64,000 bases of DNA from CAWJLS01 sp963843755. Its GTDB lineage: Bacteria; Acidobacteriota; Thermoanaerobaculia; Multivoradales; DATKCC01. The position numbers and the translations under genes are program-made. Positions 9,489 to 17,785 of the stretch are shown in pieces. Below the pieces are notes generated by a model. The model saw nothing but the letters and a program-made list of their open reading frames with translations, made no database searches and was not told the origin of the DNA. Position 1 is the stretch's first letter; each line of letters begins with the position of its first letter. Location of the stretch: contig CAWJLS010000007.1 in NCBI GenBank assembly GCA_963843755.1, forward strand, positions 372,001 through 436,000, given 5' to 3'.

Positions 9489-10847
9489 TCACCGGGCGGC
9501 GGCCTGCTCTCCTTCCACCATGGTGCGCAGCGCGGTGATCTCGACCGCCGGCAGGGCCTTCCAGCGGCCGTTCTGGCGGCGGCGCTCGATGGCGTCGGCC
9601 GCGTAGCGGATCGAGGTGACCAGCTTGCCCTGGCGGTTGAAGACGTGGGCGCGGCCTTTCTCGCCCAGGACGACGAAGGTCCGCCGCCGGGTGTCGAGCA
9701 GCACGTTCTCGTCCTTGGCGGCGGCCAGGTCGGCCAGCGCCATGCGGGTCGGCCGGTCCCCCTGGTCGTGGCGCGTGGCGGCGTGCTTGGTGCGCCGGGC
9801 CTGGGCGCGCTTGCCCTTCTCCAGCCGCCGGGCCAGGCCCTCGATCAGCCCTTCGATGCGCCGCTCGGCGGCGGCCTCGGCCTTCTTGCGCCCGCCCTTC
9901 TTGCTCTTCCCGCCCTTCCGGGTCGTCTCGTCCGCCTGGCCCTGCTGTTCGGTCTGCCGAGGAGATCCGCCCCGCGCCTTGGCCACCGAGCGCTCGATCG
10001 AGTCCAGCACGCTCGCCGCCCACCGCACCTGGGTGCCCCAAGGGCTCTCGCCCAGGCGGTCGAACAGGTGCTCCGGAGGCTCGCCTTCGGGGCCGAGGGC
10101 GAGGACGTTGAGGCTGTAGCGGCGGCGGTTGCCTGCGGGACGGGAGGAGACCAGTTGGAAGGTGGCGGCGATCGGGGTCTCGTTGCCGCGCCGGTCGGCG
10201 ACCCGGTAGAAGCCGGCGCTCACCTGGCCGTGGAGGCGGTACCCGGCGGTGCGGTCCCGGTAGACGTCGAGGAGCTGGGCGGTCAGCTCCTCGCCGGTCA
10301 GCGGGATCGCGAGGACCGGGGCCACCCCGTGGGAGCCGTTCGAGTAGAGGTCGCCGGCCCGCGGGTCGTGGCGCTCGACCAGCCACTGGGCGAAGTCGAC
10401 GAACCGGGGGACGCCGGACGGGCCGTAGCCGGCGAAGGTCGAGCGCGGCGACGGCAGGGTGGCGTGCTCGCACTCGGCGCTCTCGCAGCGCAGGCAGTAG
10501 ACCCGGCCGGGGCGGAAGGCGCTCCGGTGGTGGAGGAGACCTTCGATGCCCGCGCCGATCGCGTCCTGGAGCGCCCGGGCGGCCTTGTCCACCGCCGCCC
10601 GGTCGGCGTCCCGGTCGGTGGAGAGGGGGACCGGCAGCGCCAGCTCCAGCGCCTCCCGCTCGCCGTCGGCCAGGTGCCCCTGGGGGTGCAGGCGCAGGCG
10701 GTCCCGGGCCACCTCGGAGAGCAGCTCGAGGGCACGGCGCAGGCGCTCGTCGGTGGGCGTGGAGGGTCTCCCTTCGGTCGGAGTGTGCGAGTCGGCGGTC
10801 ACGGTGCAACGATAACCGCGCCGGGGCGACGGAGCTTCCAGAGCCAC
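9489..10847 (-). CDS. Conserved hypothetical protein with CX2CX4CXH motif
   Basis: A 452-residue cytosolic protein of unknown function. Around residue 120 there is YCLRCESAECEH, a Cys-X2-Cys-X4-Cys-X-His cluster that could bind zinc, similar in spirit to a SWIM finger but with different spacing. The middle (about 125-285) is a mixed alpha/beta stretch beginning STFAGYGPSGVPRFVDFAQWLVERHD. A highly basic linker (GGKSKKGGRKK, about 315-325) joins it to a small C-terminal part with strands FVVLGEKGRAHVFNRQGKLVTSIRYA. The start is uncertain: the frame opens at 10847, but a start 16 codons in is also possible. It is divergent from hemF with only 36 bp between. Codon use matches the neighbours, so it is real, but I cannot name it. 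Confidence 0.75.
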   Translation of the reverse strand: MALEAPSPRRGYRCTVTADSHTPTEGRPSTPTDERLRRALELLSEVARDRLRLHPQGHLADGEREALELALPVPLSTDRDADRAAVDKAARALQDAIGAGIEGLLHHRSAFRPGRVYCLRCESAECEHATLPSPRSTFAGYGPSGVPRFVDFAQWLVERHDPRAGDLYSNGSHGVAPVLAIPLTGEELTAQLLDVYRDRTAGYRLHGQVSAGFYRVADRRGNETPIAATFQLVSSRPAGNRRRYSLNVLALGPEGEPPEHLFDRLGESPWGTQVRWAASVLDSIERSVAKARGGSPRQTEQQGQADETTRKGGKSKKGGRKKAEAAAERRIEGLIEGLARRLEKGKRAQARRTKHAATRHDQGDRPTRMALADLAAAKDENVLLDTRRRTFVVLGEKGRAHVFNRQGKLVTSIRYAADAIERRRQNGRWKALPAVEITALRTMVEGEQAAAR

Positions 10848-10883
10848 CGGAAGTGGCTATTCCTGGTACCCTTTGCGCCCACC

Positions 10884-11920
10884 ATGGACGAAGCACGATC
10901 CGAAAGCCCGGCGCCGGCACGGAGTGAGGGGGAGGCGGTCGATCCCGTTGCCGAGCCCATCGATGTCGAGGCCGTGCGTGCCTACCTGTTGGAGCTCCAG
11001 GACCGCATCACCACCGGCTGCCAGGCCCTGGAGGGCGCGGACGGGGGGAGGTTCCGGGAAGACGCCTGGGACCGGGCGACGGAGCCGGACGGAGCGAACG
11101 CGTCCGCCGAGCCCGTCCTGGGGGGCGGCCGGTCCCGGGTGATCGAGCGCGGGACCCTGTTCGAGAAGGCCGGCATCAACTTCTCCGACGTCGGTGGCGC
11201 GAGGCTGCCCGCCTCGGCCACCGCCCGGCGCCCGGAGCTGGCCGGCCGGAGCTTCCGCGCCATGGGGGTCTCCCTGGTGCTCCACCCGGAGAACCCCTAC
11301 GTCCCCACGTCCCACGCCAACGTGCGCTTCTTCGTCGCCGAGCGGCCGGGGGAGGCGCCGGTCTGGTGGTTCGGCGGCGGCTTCGACCTCACTCCGTACT
11401 ACCCGTTCGAGGAGGACGCGATCCACTGGCACCGGACGGCGTGGGAGGCCTGCCTGCCGTTCGAGGAAGCGCTCGGCGAGCCGGTCCACGACCGGTTCAA
11501 GCGCTGGTGCGACGAGTACTTCTTCCTTGCGCACCGGGGCGAGGCGCGGGGGGTCGGCGGGCTGTTCTTCGACGACCTCAACGAGTGGGGCTTCGAGCGC
11601 TGCTTCGCCTTCGTGCGGGCGGTGGGGGACGCCTTCCTGCCGGCGTATCTGCCGATCGTCCGCCGCCGCCGCGAGACCCCGTGGGGGAGCGCGAGCGCCG
11701 CTTCCAGCTCCTCCGGCGCGGGCGCTACGTGGAGTTCAACCTGGTCTACGACCGCGGGACGCTCTTCGGTCTCCAGTCCGGCGGCCGGACGGAGTCGATC
11801 CTCATGTCGCTGCCGCCGCTGGTGCGCTGGGACTACGACTGGCGGCCGGAGCCGGGGAGCCTGGAGGCGCGCCTGACCGAGGAATTCCTGGTACCCCGGG
11901 ATTGGTTGGGTGACCCTTGA
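10884..11920 (+). pseudogene. hemF: Oxygen-dependent coproporphyrinogen III oxidase with one-base frameshift
   Basis: HemF oxidatively decarboxylates coproporphyrinogen III to protoporphyrinogen IX in haem synthesis. All family signatures are present, split over two frames. The first frame gives GGGRSRVIERGTLFEKAGIN, WWFGGGFDLTPYYPFEED and GLFFDDLNEWGFERC. The second gives RRGRYVEFNLVYDRGTLFGL and GGRTESILMSLPPLVRWDYD, ending at 11920. The break is in a run of five G at 11683-11687. Six G would read TPWGERERRFQLLRRG, the expected family sequence, and give 345 residues. A one-base homopolymer loss is also the commonest sequencing error, so the gene may be intact. The ATG at 10884 sits just after the divergent gene, and the leading about 25 residues are a variable extension. 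Confidence 0.9.
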
Positions 11921-11994
11921 ACGGCCCGAAATCCTGTGCAATTCTCTTCTGGGGTGCCCTTCCGGCCCCTCGGAGCTCAAGGAGTCTCTCAGTC

Positions 11995-12888
11995 ATGACA
12001 ACCACAATCCGTCGCGTACTGTTCGCTTGCACTGTCCTCTCGATCGCCCTCGCCCTCGGCCTCGCCGTGGCGCCGTCCCCGGCCCGGGCCGGCATCCACT
12101 ACAAGGCCGATACCGTGGTGTCCGGCGCCCACGACAGCTCGACCAAGGTCGAGGCCTGGATCGAAGGAGGGAAGGGCAAGATCCTCTTCGTCGACAGCGA
12201 TCAGCCGATGCTGGAGGCGAACGAGTACCTGCTGACGACCGACGGTGGCAAGACCCTCTACCTGGTCAACCCGAAGGAGAAGACCTACACCCAGTGGGAC
12301 CTCCAGGCCATGCTCCAGACGTTCGGCGACGTCATGGAGAGCATGAAGGGGGTGGTCAACCTGGACTTCTCCGACCCGAAGGTGGAGAAGCTGGAGGAGG
12401 GGCCCGGCGGCCAGATCCTCGGTCACGCCACCACCCACACCCGCTTCCGCACCTCCTACACCACCTCGATCAAGATCATGGGCATGAAGCGGTCGAGCTC
12501 CACCGAGACGGTGCAGGATCTCTGGACCACCGACGCCTTCAACGACGCGGCGCTCGGCGTCTGGCTGCGCACCGAGCCGCCGGCGACCGGCATCGAGGGG
12601 CTCGACAAGCTGATCAAGTCGTCGATGGACCAGGTCAAGGGCCTGCCGCTCAAGAGCGTCGTCGTCTCCACCACGACCGGCCAGAAGGGTAAGCGCGAGA
12701 CCACGAGCCGGACCGAGACCGAGGTCACGCTGCTGGAGGAGACGTCGGTGCCGGGCTCGACCTTCGAGATCCCGGAGGGCTACAAGGAGCAGCAGATGGA
12801 GATGGACGGGCAGGACGGGCAGAAGGACGAGGGCAATCCGTTCAGCCGGTTCCTCAAGGGGAAGGGGAAGAGCGGCGGCGGGCGGTAG
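11995..12888 (+). CDS. Secreted DUF4412-like protein
   Basis: A 297-residue exported protein. A signal peptide covers about 1-33 (RRVLFACTVLSIALALGLAV, then SPARAG). The mature part is a run of beta-strand-like segments (ILFVDSDQPMLEANEYLLTT, KTLYLVNPKEKTYTQWDL) like the lipoprotein-fold DUF4412 proteins of unknown function that often measure or bind lipophilic molecules in the envelope. The C-terminus is charged and Gly/Lys-rich. I chose the ATG at 11995 because AAGGAG lies 11-16 bases upstream and the signal peptide begins there. The upstream in-frame Met at 11917 would put 26 odd residues in front and overlap the hemF end. Confidence 0.8.
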   Translation: MTTTIRRVLFACTVLSIALALGLAVAPSPARAGIHYKADTVVSGAHDSSTKVEAWIEGGKGKILFVDSDQPMLEANEYLLTTDGGKTLYLVNPKEKTYTQWDLQAMLQTFGDVMESMKGVVNLDFSDPKVEKLEEGPGGQILGHATTHTRFRTSYTTSIKIMGMKRSSSTETVQDLWTTDAFNDAALGVWLRTEPPATGIEGLDKLIKSSMDQVKGLPLKSVVVSTTTGQKGKRETTSRTETEVTLLEETSVPGSTFEIPEGYKEQQMEMDGQDGQKDEGNPFSRFLKGKGKSGGGR

Positions 12889-12931
12889 GGAGCGGCTTCA
12901 TCCCGCAGACGGACCCGTCCCGTAGACGTAC

Positions 12932-12970
12932 AAAGGCCCCGGGCGGTGGATGCCGCCCGGGGCCTTTTTT
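12932..12970. terminator. Bidirectional rho-independent terminator
   Basis: A perfect 12-bp stem, GGCCCCGGGCGG (12935-12946) and its complement (12953-12964), has a six-base loop. T6 follows on the plus strand and AAA precedes it. It lies between the convergent secreted-protein gene and osmC and should serve both. Confidence 0.9.
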
Positions 12971-12993
12971 CCGTCCAGCCGTCTCTGTCGGCG

Positions 12994-13419
12994 TCAGACC
13001 AGCTTGGCGTCGAGCGTGATCTCGGCGGCGGCCAGGACCTTGGACACCGGGCAGCCCTCCTTGGATTTCTTGGCCACCTCCTGGAAGGTCTCCTCGTCGA
13101 TCCCCGGCACCTTCGCCTCGCACACCAGGTGGATGCTCGGGATGGCGAAGCCGTCGTCCTTCTTGACCAGCTTGACCTCGGCGCGGGTCTCGATGCGCTC
13201 CGGGGCGTGACCGGCCCGGCCCAGGTTGCCGGAGAACGCCATGGAGAAACAGCCGGCGTGGGCGGCGGCGATCAGCTCTTCCGGGTTGGTGCCGGTGCCG
13301 TCCTCGAACCGGGAGCTGAACGAGTACGGCCCTTTGAACGCTCCGCTCTCCAGCTCGACGGTTCCGTTTCCTTCGATGATCGGGCCGTTCCAGACGGCCG
13401 TGGCTTTGCGTGTCGGCAT
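12994..13419 (-). CDS. osmC: OsmC-type peroxiredoxin
   Basis: A 141-residue thiol peroxidase of the OsmC family, which reduces organic hydroperoxides in the cytosol. The two reactive cysteines are in their normal contexts: Cys57 in AAAHAGCFSM and Cys123 in EGCPVSK. The N-terminus (ATAVWNGPIIEGNGTVELESG) and FEDGTGTNPEELI match OsmC rather than Ohr. The length is standard. The ATG at 13419 is preceded by AAGGAG at 8 bases. It converges on the secreted DUF4412-like gene through a shared terminator. Confidence 0.95.
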   Translation of the reverse strand: MPTRKATAVWNGPIIEGNGTVELESGAFKGPYSFSSRFEDGTGTNPEELIAAAHAGCFSMAFSGNLGRAGHAPERIETRAEVKLVKKDDGFAIPSIHLVCEAKVPGIDEETFQEVAKKSKEGCPVSKVLAAAEITLDAKLV

Positions 13420-13579
13420 GAATCAATCTCCTTCTTGGGGTGCGAAATCGAGCCTTCGCTCGACGGGATGAAACGGTTTCGGCGTGTCCGCCATACAAAT
13501 GTAGGGGAACCTCTCCGGCATACGCCGGATCCCTTCAGTCCTCCGAACCGGTAGTGCGGCCCGCTCCGAGCCGGGCCGC

Positions 13580-14065
13580 CTACCGGCCCTTTTTTTGCGC
13601 CTCGGCGCCGGAGTCGACCTTGTCGAGCTCCAGCTCAGTGTCGGGCGGGAGCTTGTGCAGGGCGGAGATCCGGTAGCCGGGCGTCCCCTCCCAGCGCACT
13701 TCGAGCGTGAACTCCACCTTGTCGCCCGGGGCGAGCGAGGCCACGTCGACGCCGTCCGCCGTCGGGAAGGGCATGGTCATCGACGCCATGCCGACCACGT
13801 CGCCGTCGATGCCGACGAAGTCCGGAACCGCCTCGTGGCGGATGCGGAGCTGGTCGGTCGGGCCGCCGCCGCCGGGGACGGCCACCACCTCGCCGCGGAC
13901 GGTGTAGGTCTGGGCGTCACCCTCGGCGGCCGAGTGCTCCGCACCGCCGCGGCAGGCCAGGCTCAACGGCAGGATGGAGGCGAGCAGCCCCAGGGCGAGC
14001 AGCTTCAGGGGGAGCAGGTGGGGCGCGAATCGGAAGGCGGCGCGCGCTGTGGGTCGTTGGATCAT
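13580..14065 (-). CDS. CusF-like copper-binding lipoprotein
   Basis: A 161-residue predicted lipoprotein. A hydrophobic signal ends in the lipobox LSLAC, with the modified Cys at 38. The mature domain has the CusF pattern: a His in RIRHEAVPDF (His77), then GMASMTMPF with Met93, Met96 and Met98. These are the ligands that hold Cu(I)/Ag(I) in CusF-type proteins. A beta-barrel-like C-terminus follows (VEFTLEVRWEGTPGYRISAL). It would bind copper in the periplasm or at the membrane. No CusCBA pump genes are nearby. It starts 3 bp after the hydrolase lipoprotein gene upstream, so the two are one operon. An imperfect hairpin lies just after the stop (about 13548-13579). Confidence 0.82.
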   Translation of the reverse strand: MIQRPTARAAFRFAPHLLPLKLLALGLLASILPLSLACRGGAEHSAAEGDAQTYTVRGEVVAVPGGGGPTDQLRIRHEAVPDFVGIDGDVVGMASMTMPFPTADGVDVASLAPGDKVEFTLEVRWEGTPGYRISALHKLPPDTELELDKVDSGAEAQKKGR

Positions 14066-14068
14066 CGA

Positions 14069-15025
14069 TCAGGCTCCGGTTCCGGCGAGGTTCTTGGCCA
14101 GGAAGGCGACGGTCCGCCGCCAGGCGTCCTGGGCGGGTTCCGGGCGATAGCGTTCGCCCGACGGGTTGGCGAAGGCGTGGCCCGCGCCGTCGTAGATCTT
14201 GACCTCCACCGGCTTGCCCAGCTCCTCCAGGGCCGACGCGAAGGCGTGGACCTGATCCGGCGGGATCGATCCGTCCTCGGCGCCGAAGAGGCCCAGGACC
14301 GGAGAGTCGAGCTTCGCCAGCTCGGCCTTGTCGGTGGTCAGGTGGCCGTAATAGATGACCGTGGCGTCGATTCCCTCGGGGTAGGCGAGGGCGGTGCGCA
14401 GCGACCAGCCGCCGCCGAAGCACCAGCCGATGACGCCGATCCGGGGGGACTTCCCGTCCTGCGTCTCGGTCAACTGCTTCGCCAGGTACGCCCGGGCCTG
14501 GCCCAGGTTGTCGATCGCCTGGTCCGGGTCGACGGCCGACATCAGGCCGCGCGCGCCGTCCGGCGTGTCGGCGACCTGGCCGCCGTAGAGGTCGACCGCC
14601 AGCGCCACGTAGCCCTCACCGGCCAGCCGGCGGGTCATGGCGCGGATGTTGTCGTTGAGCCCCCACCACTCGTGGATCACCAGCAGGCCGGGGAGCGGTC
14701 CGGTGGCGCCCTCGGGGCGGGCCAGGTAGCCGGTGACCTGCTGGCCGCCGACGTCGCCGTAGACCGCCGGCGCGGCCGTCACCGCGGTGGCCGGCTCGGC
14801 GGTGGCGGCGGCGCTCGCCACCGGGTGGTCCCCCACGTGCTCGGGCGCCATCTCGGCGGCCTCGGCGGCCGACTGGGAAGATGGGGAGGGTGTGGAGCTT
14901 TGGGAATCATCCGCCGTGCCGCCGCCCGAGCAGGCGAGGCCCAGCAGGAGCGCCGCGGACAGCGCCAGGGCGGACAGCGGGGACGACAGGATGGCCGGAG
15001 AACAGGCCGGACGGGGGTCGATCAT
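14069..15025 (-). CDS. Dienelactone hydrolase family lipoprotein
   Basis: A 318-residue alpha/beta hydrolase attached to the envelope. The lipobox LGLAC puts the lipid on Cys32. A Ser/Ala/Pro-rich tether spans to about 90. The catalytic domain has the DLH triad with a cysteine nucleophile: Cys202 in GWCFGG, Asp251 in GAEDG and His283 in GAGHAF. The supporting Glu119 is in VIHEWWG. DLH proteins hydrolyse dienelactones and related esters. The natural substrate here is not evident. I chose the ATG at 15025 because the signal peptide starts there; the longer frame to 15094 would put 23 hydrophilic residues before it. The copper-binding lipoprotein follows after 3 bp. Confidence 0.87.
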   Translation of the reverse strand: MIDPRPACSPAILSSPLSALALSAALLLGLACSGGGTADDSQSSTPSPSSQSAAEAAEMAPEHVGDHPVASAAATAEPATAVTAAPAVYGDVGGQQVTGYLARPEGATGPLPGLLVIHEWWGLNDNIRAMTRRLAGEGYVALAVDLYGGQVADTPDGARGLMSAVDPDQAIDNLGQARAYLAKQLTETQDGKSPRIGVIGWCFGGGWSLRTALAYPEGIDATVIYYGHLTTDKAELAKLDSPVLGLFGAEDGSIPPDQVHAFASALEELGKPVEVKIYDGAGHAFANPSGERYRPEPAQDAWRRTVAFLAKNLAGTGA

Positions 15026-15148
15026 CGTGTGCACCTCATGGGACCCTGTGCATCCAAGATGTGTGCCGGTCGACCCTCCCGGCGGTCGCTCCACGCCCCG
15101 GTGCCTGCCCCGAGAACGGGTGCCGCCCCGTGTCGAGGCGGGCGGGCC

Positions 15149-15337
15149 TCAGCGGCTGAGGACGCGCGCCGGCAGCATGATCACCGCCTTGAGGAAGGCG
15201 AACACCCCCTCGACGGTCATGCCGACCAGGCGGAACGGCAGCAGGAGCAGCCAGACCAGCGGATAGAGCACGAGGGCCAGAAGCGCCACCGGCCAACAGA
15301 CGACCAGCAGCAGGCACCAGAGTAGGAACGCGAGCAT
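15149..15337 (-). CDS. Small hydrophobic membrane protein
   Basis: A 62-residue protein, nearly all hydrophobic: one or two spans (FLLWCLLLVVCWPVALLALV, then LVWLLLLPFRLVGM), a third amphipathic segment (VFAFLKAVIMLPARVL) and a basic end. The ATG at 15337 has a perfect GGAGG 8 bases upstream, which favours it over the Met five codons earlier. Small proteins ending in LLPFRL... and LPARLL occur in many Gram-negative bacteria, but no function is known to me. Confidence 0.65.
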   Translation of the reverse strand: MLAFLLWCLLLVVCWPVALLALVLYPLVWLLLLPFRLVGMTVEGVFAFLKAVIMLPARVLSR

Positions 15338-15475
15338 GGGCAAAACCTCCACGGGACAAGACGGATTCGCCGCCGGAAGGTTTCAGCGCGGCGGCCCCGC
15401 CCGTCGCGCGCGGCGCAACGGGCGGGCTGGGCGGGACCGTCGGGACCGTCGACTCCGAACGGAGCAGAGGCACCG

Positions 15476-16702
15476 TCACGCGGACGTCAGCACCTCGCGG
15501 ATGTGGCCGAGCGCCCAGTCGATCTCCTCTTTCTTGATCACCAGGGGCGGCGCCATGCGGATGACGTGCTTGTGGGTCTCCTTGCACAGCATGCCCTTCT
15601 GCTGGAGCGCCTCGCAGAAGCGCCGGGCGCCGCCGGCCTCCGGGTGGAGCTCGATGCCGATCCACAGGCCGCGGCCCCGGATCTCCTTGACGTGGGGCGA
15701 GTCGATGGCCCGGAGCTGCTCCATGAAGTAGGTGCCGAGCTCGGCCGAGCGCTCGACCATCTTCTCCTCGACCAGCACCTCGAGCGCCCGGGTGGCGACC
15801 GCCGCGGCCACCGGGTTGCCGCCGTAGGTCGAGCCGTGGGTGCCCGGGGTGAAGACGGCCATGACCTCCTCGGAGGCGAGGATGCCGGAGACCGGGTAGA
15901 GGCCGCCGGAGAGCGCCTTGCCGACGATCAGCACGTCGGGGCGGGCGTCGGCCTCGTGCTCGTAGGCGAACATCTTGCCGGTGCGGCCGAGGCCGGACTG
16001 GATCTCGTCCAGGATGAAGAGGACGTTGTTCTTCTTGGTGACCTCGCGCAGGCGGTTGAGGTAGCCCTCCGGCGGGATGATGATGCCGCCTTCGCCCTGG
16101 ATCGGCTCGATCAGCACGGCGGCGGTGTTTTCGGTGATCGCGTTCTCGACCGCCTCGGCGTCGCCGTAGGGGAGGATCTTGAAGCCGGGGGTGAACGGCC
16201 CGAAGCCCTCGAAGGTCTCCGCGCCGGTGGAGAAGCCGACGATGGTGGTGGTGCGGCCGTGGAAGTTGTTGGCGAAGACCAGGATCTCCGCCTTGTCCTT
16301 CGGCACGCCCTTGACCTCGTAGGCCCACTTGCGCGCCGCCTTGATGGCGGTCTCGACCGCCTCGGCGCCGGTGTTCATCGGCAGCACCTTGGGGAAGCCG
16401 GTGAGCTCGCAGATCGCCTTGCAGAAGGCGCCGAGCTGGTCGTTGCGGAACGCGCGGGAGGTCAGCGCCACGCGCTTCGACTGCTCGACGAGGGCGTCGA
16501 CGATCTTCGGATGGCAGTGGCCCTGGTTGACGGCCGAGTAGGCGGCCAGGAAGTCCAGGTACTTCTTCCCTTCGACGTCCCAGACCCAGCAGCCCTCGGC
16601 GCGCTCGATGACGACGTCGAGCGGATGGTAGTTGTGGGCGCCGTACCGGTCTTCGAGGGCGATGTGGTCGGCGGTGGTGAGCTTCTCGTCGGTCGCGATC
16701 AT
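15476..16702 (-). CDS. rocD: Ornithine aminotransferase
   Basis: A 408-residue class-III PLP aminotransferase that moves the delta-amino group of ornithine to 2-oxoglutarate, giving glutamate semialdehyde for proline and arginine metabolism. The PLP lysine is Lys262 in VGKALSGGLYPVSG. Asp232 in LDEIQSGLGRTGK holds the ring nitrogen, and MNTGAEAVETAIK is the phosphate-binding segment. The opening RYGAHNYHPLDVV is characteristic of ornithine rather than acetylornithine aminotransferase. Length and start are normal. No other arginine or proline genes adjoin it. Confidence 0.94.
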   Translation of the reverse strand: MIATDEKLTTADHIALEDRYGAHNYHPLDVVIERAEGCWVWDVEGKKYLDFLAAYSAVNQGHCHPKIVDALVEQSKRVALTSRAFRNDQLGAFCKAICELTGFPKVLPMNTGAEAVETAIKAARKWAYEVKGVPKDKAEILVFANNFHGRTTTIVGFSTGAETFEGFGPFTPGFKILPYGDAEAVENAITENTAAVLIEPIQGEGGIIIPPEGYLNRLREVTKKNNVLFILDEIQSGLGRTGKMFAYEHEADARPDVLIVGKALSGGLYPVSGILASEEVMAVFTPGTHGSTYGGNPVAAAVATRALEVLVEEKMVERSAELGTYFMEQLRAIDSPHVKEIRGRGLWIGIELHPEAGGARRFCEALQQKGMLCKETHKHVIRMAPPLVIKKEEIDWALGHIREVLTSA

Positions 16703-17038
16703 GGTCTCTTCCTCAGAACATCGGAGGGCCGCGGCGGGGGCGCTCGCGAAGGAGGCGTTCCCCGGGGCCCGGGTGAGAGGTCTCGTGGGTGGCGGGTGGC
16801 GGAGGCTCGAGGGCCTCCGAACCCTGGCGCCCGGCCGGCAGGATGGCGTTGCCGGCGGGCTCTAGGCGGCGTTCTACCACAGATCGGACGGTCTGAGTAG
16901 ACCGCCGGCGCGGCCTCCCGCGGGAGGCGGATGGCAAGGAGCTTGCGTCAAACGGGTCCCGACACCGGGTGACCGGGCAAGGCCCGGCGCCCGGGCCCAA
17001 CACTGACCGACCGCTCGCGACCGAGCAGGAGACCGACC
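16703..17038. other. Divergent intergenic region, rocD / OmpA-like lipoprotein
   Basis: 336 bases between two divergently transcribed genes. It must hold both promoters. I see a GCAGGAGA ribosome binding site ahead of 17039 but no confident promoter, repeat or RNA gene. Confidence 0.5.
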
Positions 17039-17710
17039 ATGAAGATCCTTCGCCCCTGCCTCCCTCTCCTTGCACTGGCCCTCGTCGTCTCCCTGCTCGT
17101 CGGCTGTGCCGGCGCCACCGCGCCCTACCGCGGCCCGTACGAAACGCGCCGTGACAAGACCGCCAAGGGGGCCGGTATCGGCGCCGCCGCCGGTGCCGCC
17201 GCCGCGGTGCTCAAGGGCAAGCGCCAGGCCGACGAGATCCTGGCCGGCGCGGCCATCGGCGCGGTCGTCGGGGCCGGCGTCGGCGCCTACATGGACGCCC
17301 AGGAAGAGCAGCTCGCCCGGATCCCCGGGACGACGGTCGAGCGGGTCGGGCCGGACACCCTGCTGGTGCACTTCGAAAGCGACGTGCTGTTCAACGTCGA
17401 CTCCGCGATCGTCAGCCCGTCGGCGCGCGGAACCCTGAGCCAGGTGGCCCAGGTGCTGATCGAGCACCCGAAGACCGCCCTCGTGGTCCAGGGCCACACG
17501 GACTCCACCGGCAGCGAGGAGCACAACCAACAGCTCTCCGACCGCCGGGCCGAGGCGGTGAAGAACTTCCTGATCGGCCGCGGCGTCGACGCGGGCCGCA
17601 TGACCGCCGTCGGCTACGGCGAGGGCTATCCGGTCGCCTCGAACGACACCGAGTCCGGGCGCCAGCTCAACCGGCGGGTCGACCTGTTGATCAAGGCCCG
17701 AGCGAAGTAG
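17039..17710 (+). CDS. OmpA-family lipoprotein with glycine zipper
   Basis: A 223-residue outer-membrane lipoprotein of the YiaD/Pal-like type. The signal ends with the lipobox LLVGC (Cys23). Residues about 45-85 form a glycine-zipper stretch (GAGIGAAAGAAAAV, AAIGAVVGAGVGAY). The C-terminal OmpA domain (about 105-220) binds peptidoglycan, with the hallmark segments VVQGHTDSTGSEEHNQQLSD, RRAEAVKNFL and SGRQLNRRVDLL. It likely tethers the outer membrane to the cell wall. Signal peptidase I follows 75 bp downstream in the same direction. Confidence 0.92.
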   Translation: MKILRPCLPLLALALVVSLLVGCAGATAPYRGPYETRRDKTAKGAGIGAAAGAAAAVLKGKRQADEILAGAAIGAVVGAGVGAYMDAQEEQLARIPGTTVERVGPDTLLVHFESDVLFNVDSAIVSPSARGTLSQVAQVLIEHPKTALVVQGHTDSTGSEEHNQQLSDRRAEAVKNFLIGRGVDAGRMTAVGYGEGYPVASNDTESGRQLNRRVDLLIKARAK

Positions 17711-17785
17711 GGGCAGGGAGGAGGGCTCGGAGAATCTTCCCGCACGCGTCGGTGTTGAAGGCGGAGAACCTGCCGAGGAGACCCG

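Noticed and set aside
13548..13596. Hairpin followed by T7 on the plus strand
   Set aside because: It looks like a terminator, but no plus-strand gene ends there, and the T-run is the Lys-Lys-coding end of the minus-strand copper-binding protein gene. Kept only as a remark in that entry.
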